Source: Planctomycetota bacterium
GTDB lineage: Bacteria; Planctomycetota; JAMOSO01
NCBI GenBank assembly: GCA_027063065.1
Contig: JAMOSO010000055.1
Coordinates: 30,673-94,672 of the forward strand
DNA length: 64,000 nt
Direction: 5' to 3'
The position numbers were made by a program, and so were the translations under genes. Shown here one piece after another: positions 45,359 to 55,958 of the stretch (its first letter is position 1; every line of letters starts with the position of its first letter). The notes beneath the pieces are model-generated. The model saw only the letters and a list, made by a program, of their open reading frames with translations, did not search any database and was not told the origin of the DNA.

Positions 45359-45840
45359 TTTCCCTGGTGTTTAATAATTAACATAGCTAATTCTCTAAAA
45401 GCGCCATCTCCGCCTGCCGAGGAGGTGATGTAATCGCATTGTAATTTAACCTCGCATAGGGCGTTAGCTGGTGCAACAGCAAAGCCAGACGCTTTTAATG
45501 GTAGAATATCTGGAAAATCATCACCAATATAACATACTTGATTGTCGGTTAAATTTTTATCAGATAATAGTTTTTGATATGGTTCTAGTTTGTTTTTAGC
45601 GCCTTGGATTAAATCTGTTATTCCAAGCTCCTCACAGCGTCTTTGTAGAGACAAAGATGTTCTGCCTGTTATGATTGCAATTTCAATGCCGGCTCGTTGT
45701 AGATATTTGATGCCAGCACCATCTTGTACATTAAATGTTTTAATTTCATCATCGCTTGAATAGTTAATACTTCCCGGTGTCATTACTCCATCAATATCAG
45801 ATATAACTAATTGTATAGATGTACATAATTGTTTAATCAT
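45328..45840 (-). CDS. kdsC: 3-deoxy-D-manno-octulosonate 8-phosphate phosphatase KdsC
   Basis: A 170-residue capless HAD phosphatase. Motif I is ISDIDGVMTPG (Asp15, Asp17), then QDGAGIKYLQRAGI, IITGRTS and IGDDFPDI. The family forms tetramers. It converts Kdo 8-phosphate to Kdo for LPS core. It is translationally coupled to kdsD (four-base overlap). Confidence 0.92.
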   Translation of the reverse strand: MIKQLCTSIQLVISDIDGVMTPGSINYSSDDEIKTFNVQDGAGIKYLQRAGIEIAIITGRTSLSLQRRCEELGITDLIQGAKNKLEPYQKLLSDKNLTDNQVCYIGDDFPDILPLKASGFAVAPANALCEVKLQCDYITSSAGGDGAFRELAMLIIKHQGKWNDIYARYR

Positions 45841-46796
45841 ATTAATCCCATCATTGCTAAATCTTGAATATCAATAATTCCAACTAATTTATTGTTTTCT
45901 ACCACAGGTAAATCGTCTAGTTGTTTTTCTTTCATAATAGCTAGGGCTTCTTCGGCTAAGTGATTTGGACTGATACAAATAGGAGATTTTGTCATAACTT
46001 CTGCAACACAATGTCCTTTAAGGTTGTCGTGTTGGGTTAAGTATCGGCGTAAATCTCCATCTGTAAATAGGCCTTTTAACAGGCCGTTGTCATCTAATAT
46101 ACATGCACAACCAGTTTTTTTTGAGCTAATTAAAATCAATACATCTTTAATGTTAGTGTCGCCTTTCGTTGTGGCTAATTTTTCTAAAGGGCGCATAACT
46201 TCGCTACATGGTAGTAATCGATTGCCTAAAGTCCCGCCAGGGTGAAATTTTGAATATTGCTCTGCTGTAAGTCCACTGCGTTTAGCAAGGGTTAAAGCTA
46301 AGGCGTCGCCAATAGCCAACATTAATGTGGTGCTAGTTGTAGGTGCAAGATTTAATGGACAAACCTCGTCAGTGCTGCCGTAACATAGTAGGGCATCACT
46401 GTGCTGGGCTAATTCTGAATTGGCATTACCGGTGATGGCAATTAATGGGCATGTTGTTCTTTTTAAAAGTGGTAGTAGAGATGTTATTTCGGCAGAACTA
46501 CCAGAATTTGATAGAACTATAAAAGAATCATCTTTGTGAACCATACCTAGATCGCCATGTATGGCCTCTGTAGGATGCATAAAAAAAGAAGGAAACCCTA
46601 AGCTAGCCAATGTTGCGGATATTTTTTTGCCAATTAATCCAGCTTTGCCAACACCGCAAACAATAATATGTCCTTTGGTTTGAAAGGCCACATCTACAGC
46701 TTGTATTACAGAGCTTTGACAATTGTTATATGTTTTTAACAATGCATCAGCCTCAGCTTTTAAAATGCTTTTAAAATAATTTAGTTCTTCTTGCAT
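45837..46796 (-). CDS. kdsD: D-arabinose 5-phosphate isomerase KdsD
   Basis: A 319-residue protein: an SIS domain (~30-175) with [30 protein letters not shown] and [11 protein letters not shown], then two CBS domains (~205-319). It supplies arabinose 5-phosphate for Kdo. The neighbouring kdsC and the lptC-like gene make this an LPS-inner-core block. It overlaps the UDP-glucuronate decarboxylase gene by 16 bases. Confidence 0.93.
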   Translation of the reverse strand: MQEELNYFKSILKAEADALLKTYNNCQSSVIQAVDVAFQTKGHIIVCGVGKAGLIGKKISATLASLGFPSFFMHPTEAIHGDLGMVHKDDSFIVLSNSGSSAEITSLLPLLKRTTCPLIAITGNANSELAQHSDALLCYGSTDEVCPLNLAPTTSTTLMLAIGDALALTLAKRSGLTAEQYSKFHPGGTLGNRLLPCSEVMRPLEKLATTKGDTNIKDVLILISSKKTGCACILDDNGLLKGLFTDGDLRRYLTQHDNLKGHCVAEVMTKSPICISPNHLAEEALAIMKEKQLDDLPVVENNKLVGIIDIQDLAMMGLI

Positions 46797-47722
46797 ATTA
46801 TACCTTCAAAATAGTTTATTGTATTTTTTAGTCCCGTTTGCAATTCTATAGTAGGACTCCAGTGTAGTTTTTCTTTAGCTAAACTTATGTCTGGTTTACG
46901 TCTGGCGGGATCGTCCTGTGGTAATGGTTTATAAATTAATTTACTGTTTGAGTTGGTTAATTGGATAATAGTAGTGGCTAATTCTTTGATAGTAAATTCG
47001 CTAGGATTGCCTAAGTTGACGGGCCCAATAAAATTTTCTTTATTCATAAATGTTATTAAGCCTTTAATTAAATCATCTACATAACAAAATGATCGCGTTT
47101 GCTCGCCATTACCAAATATGGTTATATCTTCATTTTGCAATGCTTGAGAAATAAAATTAGATACAACTCTGCCATCGTTAGGGTCCATTTTAGGTCCATA
47201 AGTATTGAATATGCGTGCTATTCTAATTTCGACATTATTTTGTCGGTGGTAATCCATACATAAAGTTTCGGCCACTCGTTTACCTTCGTCGTAGCAAGAG
47301 CGTATGCCTATGGGATTGACATTGCCCCAGTAGTTTTCTTTTTGAGGATGTATAGCGGGATCTCCGTAAACTTCACTTGTGGAGGCTTGTAAAATTCTTG
47401 CGCCAACTCTTTTTGCCATTCCCAATGCGTTTAAAGTACCCATTACATTTGTTTTTACGGTTTTTACTGGATTAAATTGGTAATGTGGTGGGGAAGCAGG
47501 GCAGGCTAAATTGTAAATTTGGTCAACCTCTAACAGTATTGGGTTTATGATATCATGCCTGATTAATTCAAAGTATTTATTGTCAAGTAAGTGAATTATA
47601 TTGGATTTGTTACCCGTAAAGTAGTTGTCAAGACAAATGACTTCATTGTTTTGTTGTAAAAGGCATTCACATAGGTGCGAACCCAAAAAACCAGCTCCAC
47701 CAGTAACTAAAATCCTAGCCAT
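46781..47722 (-). CDS. UDP-glucuronate decarboxylase (UXS-type SDR)
   Basis: A 313-residue extended SDR converting UDP-glucuronate to UDP-xylose. [14 protein letters not shown], the diagnostic [18 protein letters not shown], the YxxxK pair in [10 protein letters not shown], and [16 protein letters not shown] match UXS closely, better than dTDP-glucose dehydratase. I chose the ATG at 47722; an ORF extends to 47815, but those residues are not SDR-like. It heads the LPS block and is divergent from apt with 75 bases between. Xylose could decorate LPS or capsule. Confidence 0.88.
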   Translation of the reverse strand: MARILVTGGAGFLGSHLCECLLQQNNEVICLDNYFTGNKSNIIHLLDNKYFELIRHDIINPILLEVDQIYNLACPASPPHYQFNPVKTVKTNVMGTLNALGMAKRVGARILQASTSEVYGDPAIHPQKENYWGNVNPIGIRSCYDEGKRVAETLCMDYHRQNNVEIRIARIFNTYGPKMDPNDGRVVSNFISQALQNEDITIFGNGEQTRSFCYVDDLIKGLITFMNKENFIGPVNLGNPSEFTIKELATTIIQLTNSNSKLIYKPLPQDDPARRKPDISLAKEKLHWSPTIELQTGLKNTINYFEGIICKKN

Positions 47723-47797
47723 AAAATTATTCCAAAAAGAGTGCAAACAATAACCATATATGATACGCTTAGACTTTACAGCTTGCAAGGAGCCATT

Positions 47798-48319
47798 ATG
47801 AATATTGATAAACATATAAGACGTGTGCCTGATTTTCCTAAGCAGGGAATTACATTTTATGACATTACATCTATTTTGATTGAGCCATCAGCCTTTAAAT
47901 ATGTAATTGATAAAATGGAGTTATATTGTAAGGGTAAACAAATAGATTGCATTGTTCCTGCGGAAAGCAGAGGGTTTTTATTCGCCGCACCTTTAGCGGA
48001 TAGGTTACAAATACCAATGGTTCCCGCTCGTAAACAGGGTAAATTACCAGGTGATGTAATTTCGCGAAGTTATGATTTAGAGTACGGTACCGCAACAATG
48101 GAAATTCATAGTCATGACATAAAAAAAGGTGACAAGGTTTTAGTTGTTGATGATTTAATTGCCACAGGGGGTACTTTGACGGCAATTTGCGGTATGATTG
48201 AAGATTTAGAGGCAGAGGTATGCGGTATTTGTGGCATAGTTGGCTTACCATTTTTAAATTACAAAAAAGTCTTATCTAAGTATGAGTTAATGACTATTAT
48301 CAATTATGATGGTGAATAA
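47798..48319 (+). CDS. apt: Adenine phosphoribosyltransferase Apt
   Basis: A 173-residue purine salvage enzyme forming AMP from adenine and [36 protein letters not shown] and the PRPP loop [13 protein letters not shown] are conserved. AAGGAG precedes the ATG at 47798; the ORF opens earlier at 47741, but those residues lack family similarity. Confidence 0.95.
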   Translation: MNIDKHIRRVPDFPKQGITFYDITSILIEPSAFKYVIDKMELYCKGKQIDCIVPAESRGFLFAAPLADRLQIPMVPARKQGKLPGDVISRSYDLEYGTATMEIHSHDIKKGDKVLVVDDLIATGGTLTAICGMIEDLEAEVCGICGIVGLPFLNYKKVLSKYELMTIINYDGE

Positions 48320-48348
48320 AAATATTTTTTGTAAATTAAAGATTAGTC

Positions 48349-48377
48349 TTGACTTAAAGCAGTTTATTTAGTTAAAT
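48349..48377 (+). promoter_or_regulatory. Candidate promoter for rpsU-serS
   Basis: TTGACT (48349-48354), 17-base spacer, TTAAAT (48372-48377). The implied leader before rpsU is about 45 bases. Confidence 0.45.
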
Positions 48378-48428
48378 CTTCGCTCTAAATTTAATTTTAT
48401 AGGTATTACATATAGTTATGGAGAATCC

Positions 48429-48710
48429 ATGGTAAAAGTTGTTAAACACAACGCAGAATCAATTGATCGACTGTTACGTCGTTTCAAACGTTCTTGCAAT
48501 AACGCAGGTGTTGTTTCTACGTATAAAGCTCAACGCTTTTTTGAAAAAGCAAGTGAAACTCGCAAGGTTACTAAACAACGTCTTGCTCGTGTTTATGCAA
48601 AAGCAGCGGTTGAAAAAGCAAATCTTTCTTCAAAGCGTCAATATCGCAATGTTAGTGAATTGGTTGCTCGCAAAGAGACAAAAAGCCCTTCACTACGTCG
48701 TCCCGGTTAG
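48429..48710 (+). CDS. rpsU: 30S ribosomal protein bS21 with a C-terminal extension
   Basis: 93 residues, where bS21 is usually about 58-71. The core ESIDRLLRRFKRSCNNAGV, YKAQRFFEKASETRKVTKQR is unmistakable bS21. Residues after ~65 form an extra basic tail (ASSKRQYRNVSELVARKE-like) ending in SPSLRRPG. GGAG lies seven bases before the ATG. It precedes serS by seven bases. Confidence 0.88.
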   Translation: MVKVVKHNAESIDRLLRRFKRSCNNAGVVSTYKAQRFFEKASETRKVTKQRLARVYAKAAVEKANLSSKRQYRNVSELVARKETKSPSLRRPG

Positions 48711-48717
48711 TTAAAAA

Positions 48718-49989
48718 ATGCTCGATATTAAACTCGTTCGCGAGAATCCAGAAGCGATTAAGCTTGGGCTTCGGGCAAAAAAAGATAATACGGATATAGA
48801 TAAACTCCTTGCGCTTGATAGTGAGCGTAGGGAAGCTATATCAAAGGTTGAAAAACTTAAAAACAAACAAAATGCTGCATCAAAAGAAATAGCTAAAGCT
48901 AAGCGTAATGGCGAAGATGCCAGTACAATTCTTGCAGAAATGAAAGAAATTTCACAATCGGTTGCTAAATTAGCAACGCGCAGGGAAGAACTTGATACTG
49001 AGCTTAATAATCAGTTATTACATATTCCAAATCCTCCGCATAGTTCTGTACCGCAAGGTATTTCTGAAGAAGACAATCCAGTAGTGCGTGTATGGTCAGA
49101 TAAACCATCTTATGACTTTGAATTAAAAGATCATGTAGATATTGCAGAGGCTTTAGGTATTTATGATTTTAAACGCGGTGCTAAATTGTCTGGGTCAGGA
49201 TTTATTTTACAACGCGGTCAAGGTGCTAGGTTAACACGAGCTTTAATATCTTATTGTTTAGATCATCATACATTAAAGCACGGCTTTGAAGAGATTGGTG
49301 CACCTTTTGTGGTACGTCCAGAGGTTATGGTTGGCACTTGTCAATTGCCTAAGTTTAAAGAAGATATGTATGCTTTACCCGATGATAATTTATATTTAAT
49401 ACCTACAGCAGAAGTACCAGTTACTAATATTTATCGTGAAGAGGTTTTGCCAGAAGAAGTTTTGCCAAAAAAAATGTGTGGTTACACACCGTGCTTTAGA
49501 CGTGAGGCGGGTTCTCATGGTAAAGATACTCGTGGTATGAAGCGTGTGCACCAATTTGATAAAGTTGAAATGGTTAAATTAGTTAAGCCAGAAACGTCTT
49601 ATCAAGAATTAGAATCGTTAACTTTACAAGCAGAAGAAATTTTACAAAGTTTGGGTTTGCATTATAGGGTTATAGAATTGTGTACAGGTGATTTATCATT
49701 TGGCGCAGCTAAATGTTATGATATCGAGTTATGGAGTCCAGGTGCTCAAGCGTGGTTAGAGGTGAGTTCTTGTTCAAATTTTGAAGATTTTCAAGCGCGA
49801 CGTGCCAATATAAAATTTAAGCCTGCTACAGGAGGTAAGCCGCAATTTGTGCATACTTTAAATGGTAGTGGGGTGGCCATGCCTCGTTTGATTATAGCTT
49901 TGCTTGAAACTTATCAGCAGGCTGATGGCACAGTAAAAATCCCAGAAGTCTTACAGCCTTATATGGGCGGTGTAGGTCAGTTGGGGTAA
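48718..49989 (+). CDS. serS: Seryl-tRNA synthetase
   Basis: A class II synthetase of 423 residues. The N-terminal coiled-coil arm (~28-100) that grips the long variable arm of tRNA-Ser is followed by motif 2 CFRREAGSHGKDTRG and motif 3 GSGVAMPRLIIALLETYQ. LIPTAEVPVTN is another signature. It ends at a strong terminator. Confidence 0.97.
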   Translation: MLDIKLVRENPEAIKLGLRAKKDNTDIDKLLALDSERREAISKVEKLKNKQNAASKEIAKAKRNGEDASTILAEMKEISQSVAKLATRREELDTELNNQLLHIPNPPHSSVPQGISEEDNPVVRVWSDKPSYDFELKDHVDIAEALGIYDFKRGAKLSGSGFILQRGQGARLTRALISYCLDHHTLKHGFEEIGAPFVVRPEVMVGTCQLPKFKEDMYALPDDNLYLIPTAEVPVTNIYREEVLPEEVLPKKMCGYTPCFRREAGSHGKDTRGMKRVHQFDKVEMVKLVKPETSYQELESLTLQAEEILQSLGLHYRVIELCTGDLSFGAAKCYDIELWSPGAQAWLEVSSCSNFEDFQARRANIKFKPATGGKPQFVHTLNGSGVAMPRLIIALLETYQQADGTVKIPEVLQPYMGGVGQLG

Positions 49990-50008
49990 CGATTATGAAA
50001 TAAACTTT

Positions 50009-50045
50009 AAAGGCCACCTTAGTATTTTTTTACTCGGTGGCCTTT
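50009..50045 (+). terminator. Terminator after serS
   Basis: Outer arms AAAGGCCACC (50009-50018) and GGTGGCCTTT (50036-50045) with a further partly paired inner stem, followed by a U run (50043-50048). Confidence 0.85.
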
Positions 50046-50067
50046 TTTAATTACAAACGGAGAAAAT

Positions 50068-51906
50068 ATGTATCGTTCAGCCACAAGTACTCAGGGAAGA
50101 AATATGGCAGGTGCACGTGCACTTTGGCGTGCAACTGGTGTTAAAGAAGGTGATTTTGGTAAACCAATTATAGCAGTAGTTAATAGTTTTACTCAATTTG
50201 TTCCAGGACATGTGCATTTAAAAGATATTGGTCAATTGGTATGTCGTGAGATTGAAAAAGCAGGCGGGATTGCCAAAGAATTTAACACTATTGCGATTGA
50301 TGATGGTATTGCTATGGGACATGGTGGAATGTTATACAGTTTGCCATCAAGAGAGATTATAGCTGATTCAGTTGAGTATATGGCAAACGCGCATTGTGCC
50401 GATGCATTAGTTTGTATCTCAAATTGTGATAAAATTACACCAGGTATGCTAAATGCATCTTTGCGTTTGAATATCCCTACTATTTTTGTTTCTGGTGGTC
50501 CAATGGAGGCTGGTAAAGGGGTTGTTGACGGAAAAGAAACTAAATTAGACTTGGTTGATGCAATGGTTATGGCAGCAGATGATCAAGTAAGCGAAGATAC
50601 TTGCGATAGCGTAGAGCGCTTAGCTTGCCCTACTTGCGGGTCATGTTCTGGTATGTTTACAGCTAATTCGATGAATTGTTTAACAGAAGCATTAGGATTA
50701 TCCTTGCCTGGAAATGGCTCGTTATTAGCTACCCATGCCAAGCGAAAAGATTTATTTTTAGAAGCAGGAAGGCGCATTGTAGAAATTACAAGAGCCTGTT
50801 ACGAAGATGGGCAAGACTGTTATAGACCACGTAGTATTGCTACTTTTAAAGCCTTTGAAAATGCGATGTCATTGGATATTGCAATGGGAGGTAGCACTAA
50901 TACAGTGTTGCATCTATTGGCTGCAGCTCAAGAGGCTGAGGTTGATTTTTCTATGTCAGATATAGATAGATTATCACGAAAAGTACCAAATTTATGTAAG
51001 GTTGCCCCATCGACGCAACAATTTCATATGGAAGATGTACACAGAGCTGGTGGAGTAATGGGGATTTTAGGCGAATTATCACGTGCCAATTTGCTGCATT
51101 TAGATACTTCTACTGTGCATTTGCCAACAATGGAAGAAACATTAAATACTTGGGATATATGCGCAAATCCAACAGAACAAGCTAAAAAACGTTATTTGGC
51201 AGGTCCGGGAAATAAGCCCATGCTAGAGGCATTTGGTCAAAATAGTGATTGGGATTGCGCAGATATGGATCGCGTAAGTGGATGTATCCGCAATAAAGCT
51301 AATGCATATTCGCAAGATGGTGGTTTAGCTGTATTGTTTGGTAATATCGCACCAGATGGCTGTATAGTAAAAACAGCAGGAGTAGATGAATCTATACTTA
51401 AATTTAAAGGTATAGCGCGAATTTTTGAAAGTCAGGATTCTGCGGTATCAGCAATATTATCAAATAAAATAGTCAGTGGTGATGTGGTGATAATTAGATA
51501 TGAAGGTCCTAAGGGTGGTCCTGGAATGCAAGAGATGCTATATCCAACTGCTTATTTAAAATCTAAAGGATTGGGTAAGGATTGTGCTTTAATTACAGAT
51601 GGACGTTTTTCTGGTGGAACATCTGGATTGTCAATAGGTCATGTTTCTCCAGAGGCGGCCAGTGGTGGACCTATTGCATTGATTCATGAGGGCGATACGG
51701 TATTAATTGATATTCCAAATCGTACAATAGATATTCAAGTAGCAGAAGACGAAATGTCAATGCGTCGTGAAGCCATGCAAAAGCGCGGTAAGCAAGCGTG
51801 GAAACCTATTAATCGTGATCGTAAGGTTAGTAACGCTTTAAAGGTATACGGTTCTTTAGCTACGAGTGCAGATAAAGGCGCTGTCAGAGATATATCTAAA
51901 CTATAG
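50068..51906 (+). CDS. ilvD: Dihydroxy-acid dehydratase IlvD
   Basis: 612-residue iron-sulfur dehydratase of branched-chain amino-acid synthesis. [44 protein letters not shown] and [15 protein letters not shown] are conserved. Close similarity to gammaproteobacterial IlvD is visible throughout (for example [19 protein letters not shown]), which separates it from Edd. Its cluster makes it oxygen-sensitive. It is a single-gene unit between two terminators; other ilv genes are absent. Confidence 0.95.
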   Translation: MYRSATSTQGRNMAGARALWRATGVKEGDFGKPIIAVVNSFTQFVPGHVHLKDIGQLVCREIEKAGGIAKEFNTIAIDDGIAMGHGGMLYSLPSREIIADSVEYMANAHCADALVCISNCDKITPGMLNASLRLNIPTIFVSGGPMEAGKGVVDGKETKLDLVDAMVMAADDQVSEDTCDSVERLACPTCGSCSGMFTANSMNCLTEALGLSLPGNGSLLATHAKRKDLFLEAGRRIVEITRACYEDGQDCYRPRSIATFKAFENAMSLDIAMGGSTNTVLHLLAAAQEAEVDFSMSDIDRLSRKVPNLCKVAPSTQQFHMEDVHRAGGVMGILGELSRANLLHLDTSTVHLPTMEETLNTWDICANPTEQAKKRYLAGPGNKPMLEAFGQNSDWDCADMDRVSGCIRNKANAYSQDGGLAVLFGNIAPDGCIVKTAGVDESILKFKGIARIFESQDSAVSAILSNKIVSGDVVIIRYEGPKGGPGMQEMLYPTAYLKSKGLGKDCALITDGRFSGGTSGLSIGHVSPEAASGGPIALIHEGDTVLIDIPNRTIDIQVAEDEMSMRREAMQKRGKQAWKPINRDRKVSNALKVYGSLATSADKGAVRDISKL

Positions 51907-51923
51907 TATCTATAGCTAATATA

Positions 51924-51960
51924 AAAAACAGTGCTGTAATAATTTTACAGCACTGTTTTT
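51924..51960. terminator. Bidirectional terminator between ilvD and the FAD-protein gene
   Basis: Perfect 16-base arms AAAAACAGTGCTGTAA (51924-51939) and TTACAGCACTGTTTTT (51945-51960) with a five-base loop, between convergent stops at 51906 and 51964. Confidence 0.92.
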
Positions 51961-51963
51961 TAT

Positions 51964-53916
51964 TTATACATCAAAAATTTTACCATTTCGATAATCAGCC
52001 CATGCAGTTTCAAACCATGCGTCTGATTTTGGTATTTTGCGACGTTCGATCCAATTATTTTTTGTTTGCCTGTCGATGTCGTTGTAAGTGGTTTCTAAAA
52101 TTTTATTGATAAAATCAGTGTTTTGCTCTTGAAAATACCAATCTTTGCCAAGTTTTGGGTGCAACTCTTTACCGTTTTCAATTTGTACCATGGCAGAGCC
52201 TCTTGAGCCGACGCCACTTTCCAATTGAAATAAAATGGCTTCTAAATAAATACAATGACTTAAACATAATTGTTGGTTTCGCATTACTTCTGCCATTTCT
52301 ATGACTGTTTGCCATTGGTTAGATTCTTGATTAAATCTTTCGTATTGTTGCCAAGCCGATTGTATGGCTTGTTTTAATTTGTCGATATTTCGTAAATGAG
52401 ACCCGTAGGTACTCATTCTATTTTGAAATGTTTCTCGTTCTATTTGCCAAGTAGTTTTAGATTTTTTGCCGATATCTAAAATAGTTTCAATTGATTTTAG
52501 TTCTTTAAGGGTGGCATCAATAAAGGTTGTTTCATCTAAAGTATTTTTATCGTAACAATTAGATATAAAATCGGCTATTCGATAACCAGCTACTTGTCCA
52601 GCATTTAAAGCAGCGCCTCCAGGACGATAAACCCCGTGTGATCCGCATGCTTCGCCAATAGGAAATAAATGCTTTATATTTTTGGATTCCCACCAAATAT
52701 TAGTGGCTAGACCACCATTATTATGTTGTGAGCATATATCAATTTCTAGTGGTTCTGCCACCAAATGAATATTATGATCTTCGTATAAGGTAATCGCATC
52801 GGGATTCATTTTACGTAAGCGTTCAATTGGTAATGTTTGAAATGCGTTAGATTTTTTTAAATATGCATAGGCTTCATCGCTTAATTCATCAAAATCAAAA
52901 TTAGTACTATTGTGACGGAAGTCCATAAAAACTCTGCGTCCTTTAATTGCTGTTTCAATAAAAATTAAAATATCAATTAGTGATGAGCCATCAATCATTT
53001 TGCGTGTATCAAAAGGCCATTGGTAACCTTTTAAAAATATGGCGGAATTCATTGCACCAGCATTTTTAAAATAAGGTAATAAAAATTCTTGCACGTCACT
53101 TACGCCGTCTGTCGCTGTTGAGATAATCTTGGGAATAACTTGCATATAAGTACCCGAGACATTCCATCTGAATTTAGTTGATCCTGCACCAAATTGAGAC
53201 TCTGGCAAGCTTTGTGCCATAGCACCTTTTTGCAAAGCCAAGCCGATGGCGCCAGTTTGCATAAGTGGATATACACTTGTTTTGTAAATACCGGCTGGAC
53301 CACCAACGGCAAAAACAATGTTTTCGGCCATAAAAACTTCTATGGCTTGTTCAGGCGATTTTTCTGTATTGATGGCAATGATGCCAGATGCTCTTTTGTT
53401 GCCATTGTCGTTTGTCGTAATTAGAGATATAGCAATGCGTTTTTCAAAACTTTTAATATTGCGTCGTTTTACTTCGTCAATTAATACTCGGCACATTTCT
53501 CGGGAAGTATAAGGACCGAAGGATGTGGCTCGTTGCAAAGGATCGTGGTCGGTTTTATAACCTACAAATTGACCATAGGCATCTTGTGGAAATTTAACGC
53601 CTAAATTTACTAGATTTAAAAATGCTCTGGCAGATAAGCTAGCTTCTATTAGGGCTATATCTCCGTGCATTGAACCGCCATCCCACAAGCTATGGGCGTG
53701 ATTTTCTGGACTGTCTTTATCTTGACCGTATAAGCCAATTTTATAATAAGTTTGTTTATCACTGCCCGTATTTATTGAAGTCCCCATATTAAAGCCTTCG
53801 CTTAATATTGCTATGTCTTTAATACCATTGGCCTGTAATTGTACAGCTGCATTTAAGCCAGCTGAGCCACTGCCAACAATCAGAGTGTGTTGTTTATAAA
53901 GAGTGTAATTAAGCAT
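51964..53916 (-). CDS. FAD-dependent oxidoreductase, fumarate-reductase flavoprotein-like
   Basis: A 650-residue flavoprotein. The N-terminal FAD site is LIVGSGSAGLNAAVQL (~12-27), with the second FAD block RPGGAALNAGQVAGYRIADF near 440-460 (PxG-type). It belongs with SdhA/FrdA/NadB-like proteins (COG1053) by layout, but covalent-flavin His and the usual fumarate-binding segments are not recognisable, so the substrate is unknown. The start coincides with the SDR stop (one-base overlap), and the SDR in turn overlaps the OYE gene, so three redox enzymes are co-expressed under the likely control of the divergent AraC gene. Confidence 0.75.
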   Translation of the reverse strand: MLNYTLYKQHTLIVGSGSAGLNAAVQLQANGIKDIAILSEGFNMGTSINTGSDKQTYYKIGLYGQDKDSPENHAHSLWDGGSMHGDIALIEASLSARAFLNLVNLGVKFPQDAYGQFVGYKTDHDPLQRATSFGPYTSREMCRVLIDEVKRRNIKSFEKRIAISLITTNDNGNKRASGIIAINTEKSPEQAIEVFMAENIVFAVGGPAGIYKTSVYPLMQTGAIGLALQKGAMAQSLPESQFGAGSTKFRWNVSGTYMQVIPKIISTATDGVSDVQEFLLPYFKNAGAMNSAIFLKGYQWPFDTRKMIDGSSLIDILIFIETAIKGRRVFMDFRHNSTNFDFDELSDEAYAYLKKSNAFQTLPIERLRKMNPDAITLYEDHNIHLVAEPLEIDICSQHNNGGLATNIWWESKNIKHLFPIGEACGSHGVYRPGGAALNAGQVAGYRIADFISNCYDKNTLDETTFIDATLKELKSIETILDIGKKSKTTWQIERETFQNRMSTYGSHLRNIDKLKQAIQSAWQQYERFNQESNQWQTVIEMAEVMRNQQLCLSHCIYLEAILFQLESGVGSRGSAMVQIENGKELHPKLGKDWYFQEQNTDFINKILETTYNDIDRQTKNNWIERRKIPKSDAWFETAWADYRNGKIFDV

Positions 53917-54683
53917 TATAGTCGCGCCAAAGTTAAACCGCCATCTGCCATAATTACTTGACCAGTACAGTATGGTAAATCATTTTTAGCCAACGCAGTA
54001 GCTATTTTACCTATATCTTCTGGTTGTCCCCAACGTTTAGTTATACATAGACCGTCTTCAATTAATGAATCATATTTTTTTGATACTGTGCTAGTCATAT
54101 CAGTTTTGATAACTCCTGGACGTATCTCATAAACAGGTATGTTAAATTCACCTAAGCGTGCCGACCATAATTTTGTTGCCATACCTACGCCAGCTTTGGA
54201 GATGCAATAATCGCCTCGCTGAACAGAGGCAACTTGCGCAGATATTGAAGATATATTTATGATACATCCTTTAAAATTTTTATCTGTTTTTTGTGATACA
54301 ATCATATTTTGAGCAACAGCTTGAGTTAAAAAATAGGGACCTTGCAGATTTATTTTTATTAATCTTTCAAAACTTTCTTCACTGGCGTTTAAAATATCTT
54401 CTCTGCTATTTGGTGCTACACCAGCATTATTAATTAATATATTTAATGTACCAAAAACATTTTTAATTTCTTGTAACATTGACTGTCTTTGTTTGAAATC
54501 ACTTATATCACATTGACAATATAACACTTTTACTTTGTCTTGTAGTGGGGCAAGTTTATCTTGCAATTCATTAATGTTTTTTCGCCCACATAAGACTAGG
54601 TTAAAACCAGCTTCAGCCATTTGTGTTGCAATTCCATAGCCAATACCACGAGCTCCGCCTGTTATTAAAGCTACCTGTTTCAT
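53916..54683 (-). CDS. Short-chain dehydrogenase/reductase (FabG-like)
   Basis: A 255-residue classical SDR. TGGARGIGYGIA is the dinucleotide motif, NNAG in ILINNAGVAP, and the catalytic Ser and Tyr/Lys are in NISSISA and YCISKAG. The C-terminal GGLTLARL is typical. Its place between two unusual flavoenzymes argues for sugar or sterol-like alcohol oxidation rather than fatty-acid synthesis. It overlaps the OYE gene by four bases. Confidence 0.82.
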   Translation of the reverse strand: MKQVALITGGARGIGYGIATQMAEAGFNLVLCGRKNINELQDKLAPLQDKVKVLYCQCDISDFKQRQSMLQEIKNVFGTLNILINNAGVAPNSREDILNASEESFERLIKINLQGPYFLTQAVAQNMIVSQKTDKNFKGCIINISSISAQVASVQRGDYCISKAGVGMATKLWSARLGEFNIPVYEIRPGVIKTDMTSTVSKKYDSLIEDGLCITKRWGQPEDIGKIATALAKNDLPYCTGQVIMADGGLTLARL

Positions 54684-55870
54684 TTTGTATTCCTTTTTGC
54701 GCTACGGTGTTGTTTCCAAAGGTCTTTATAGTATGGATTAAATACCATACAGCCATCATGTATTTGTTCAATCATCATTTTAGTACAACCAGAACAGCCT
54801 ATGCACCAGTTGATGTCTTCGCCTTTTAAGATTTTAGCAGGCGTGAGAGGGTCTGCAAAAGATTGACGACCAAAACCTACAAAATCGGCATTATCTTTTT
54901 TTAAACTTTCTGCTCCATATTCTAAAGCTTGTTCTTTAAAAATAGAAAATGCAGAACCGATAACTTTCATATTAGACTTAATTGCATTTAATGTTTTTTT
55001 GGCAGTTTGAGTATATCTAAAATGTTGAAATGCAAATTCTTCAGAGCCTTTTACTGGGCGTGTAACATGAGATGTTTTACCTGGTATGCCAGCAGATATA
55101 TTGACATAGTCCATTTTTAATTCACTCATTAATTTTATTGTGGCTATTTGTTCATCAAGATTTTCAATAATTTCGTTGCTGCCAGCTGTGCCACAACAGC
55201 CGCGCATTGCTTCGTACATGGAGATGCGAGAGCCTATAATAAAATCTTTGTTGCAGCGTTTTTTAATTTCACTGACGCCTTCTCTTAAAAAACGGGTACG
55301 GTTTTCCCAGCTGCCTCCCCAACGATCATCTCTAGTGTTTTGAGGACGTAGAATTTCGGCTCCAAAATATCCATGGCACATTTTAAAATCAACACCATCG
55401 GCACCTGCTTCTTGGGCAAGGAGTGAACTTTCGATAAAACCTTGTTTGATTTCTTCAATCTCGTCAGTGCTTAAATAACGTCCTTCATCTTCTAAATTAG
55501 GACAAACGCGAGTTTTCTCTGAGAAGGCTTCATTGCTATTGCGCCCAGAATGCGAAATTTGAAATAAAATGATAGTTTCGGGGTTAATATTGCGCATGGT
55601 ATCTACTAATAGTTTGAAACTATCTAAATTTTCACGTTTTAAAACCATGCCATTTATACGGGCTAGGGATTTATCGGTTACAGATAAAGCCTCAACAACA
55701 ACTATGCCCCAGTTTCCTTTAGCTAAATTTGCATATCTTTCTAAAGTTAGTTTTGATACTTGACCGCCATCGATGCCATCGTTGCCTTCCATGGCCTGTG
55801 AAACTAAACGATTAGGTGCAGTCTTATTGCCTATTTGACAAGGCGTAAAAAGTTCTTTTGGGTATGTCAT
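54680..55870 (-). CDS. Old Yellow Enzyme-family NADH:flavin oxidoreductase with a cysteine cluster
   Basis: A 396-residue FMN TIM-barrel protein. LFTPCQIGNKTAPNRLVSQAM, QISHSGRNS, CHGYFGAEILRPQNTRDDRWG and VGFGRQSFADP follow the 2,4-dienoyl-CoA reductase/OYE family. The C-terminus has C-x2-C-x2-C-x11-C at 356, 359, 362 and 374 (CIGCSGC ... GC), a 4Fe-4S site as in the larger reductases, but the FAD/NAD domain that usually follows is absent. The separate FAD protein in the operon could fill that role. Confidence 0.8.
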   Translation of the reverse strand: MTYPKELFTPCQIGNKTAPNRLVSQAMEGNDGIDGGQVSKLTLERYANLAKGNWGIVVVEALSVTDKSLARINGMVLKRENLDSFKLLVDTMRNINPETIILFQISHSGRNSNEAFSEKTRVCPNLEDEGRYLSTDEIEEIKQGFIESSLLAQEAGADGVDFKMCHGYFGAEILRPQNTRDDRWGGSWENRTRFLREGVSEIKKRCNKDFIIGSRISMYEAMRGCCGTAGSNEIIENLDEQIATIKLMSELKMDYVNISAGIPGKTSHVTRPVKGSEEFAFQHFRYTQTAKKTLNAIKSNMKVIGSAFSIFKEQALEYGAESLKKDNADFVGFGRQSFADPLTPAKILKGEDINWCIGCSGCTKMMIEQIHDGCMVFNPYYKDLWKQHRSAKRNTK

Positions 55871-55958
55871 ATAATCCTCTAATATAAAATAAGTTGATTT
55901 GATTTTATCTGTTTAAAAATAAAAATCTTGGTTGATAGGGCATTATTTGTTGGGGTAT

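Noticed and set aside
48429..48710. Reading rpsU as ribosomal protein bS20
   Set aside because: RRFKRSCNNAGV and FFEKASETRK are bS21 motifs; bS20 has none of these. The length was misleading because of the extra tail.
48439..48714. A 91-residue ORF in a second frame over rpsU
   Set aside because: It lies wholly within rpsU, is Leu/Lys rich without domain signs, and rpsU has the ribosome site and conserved product.
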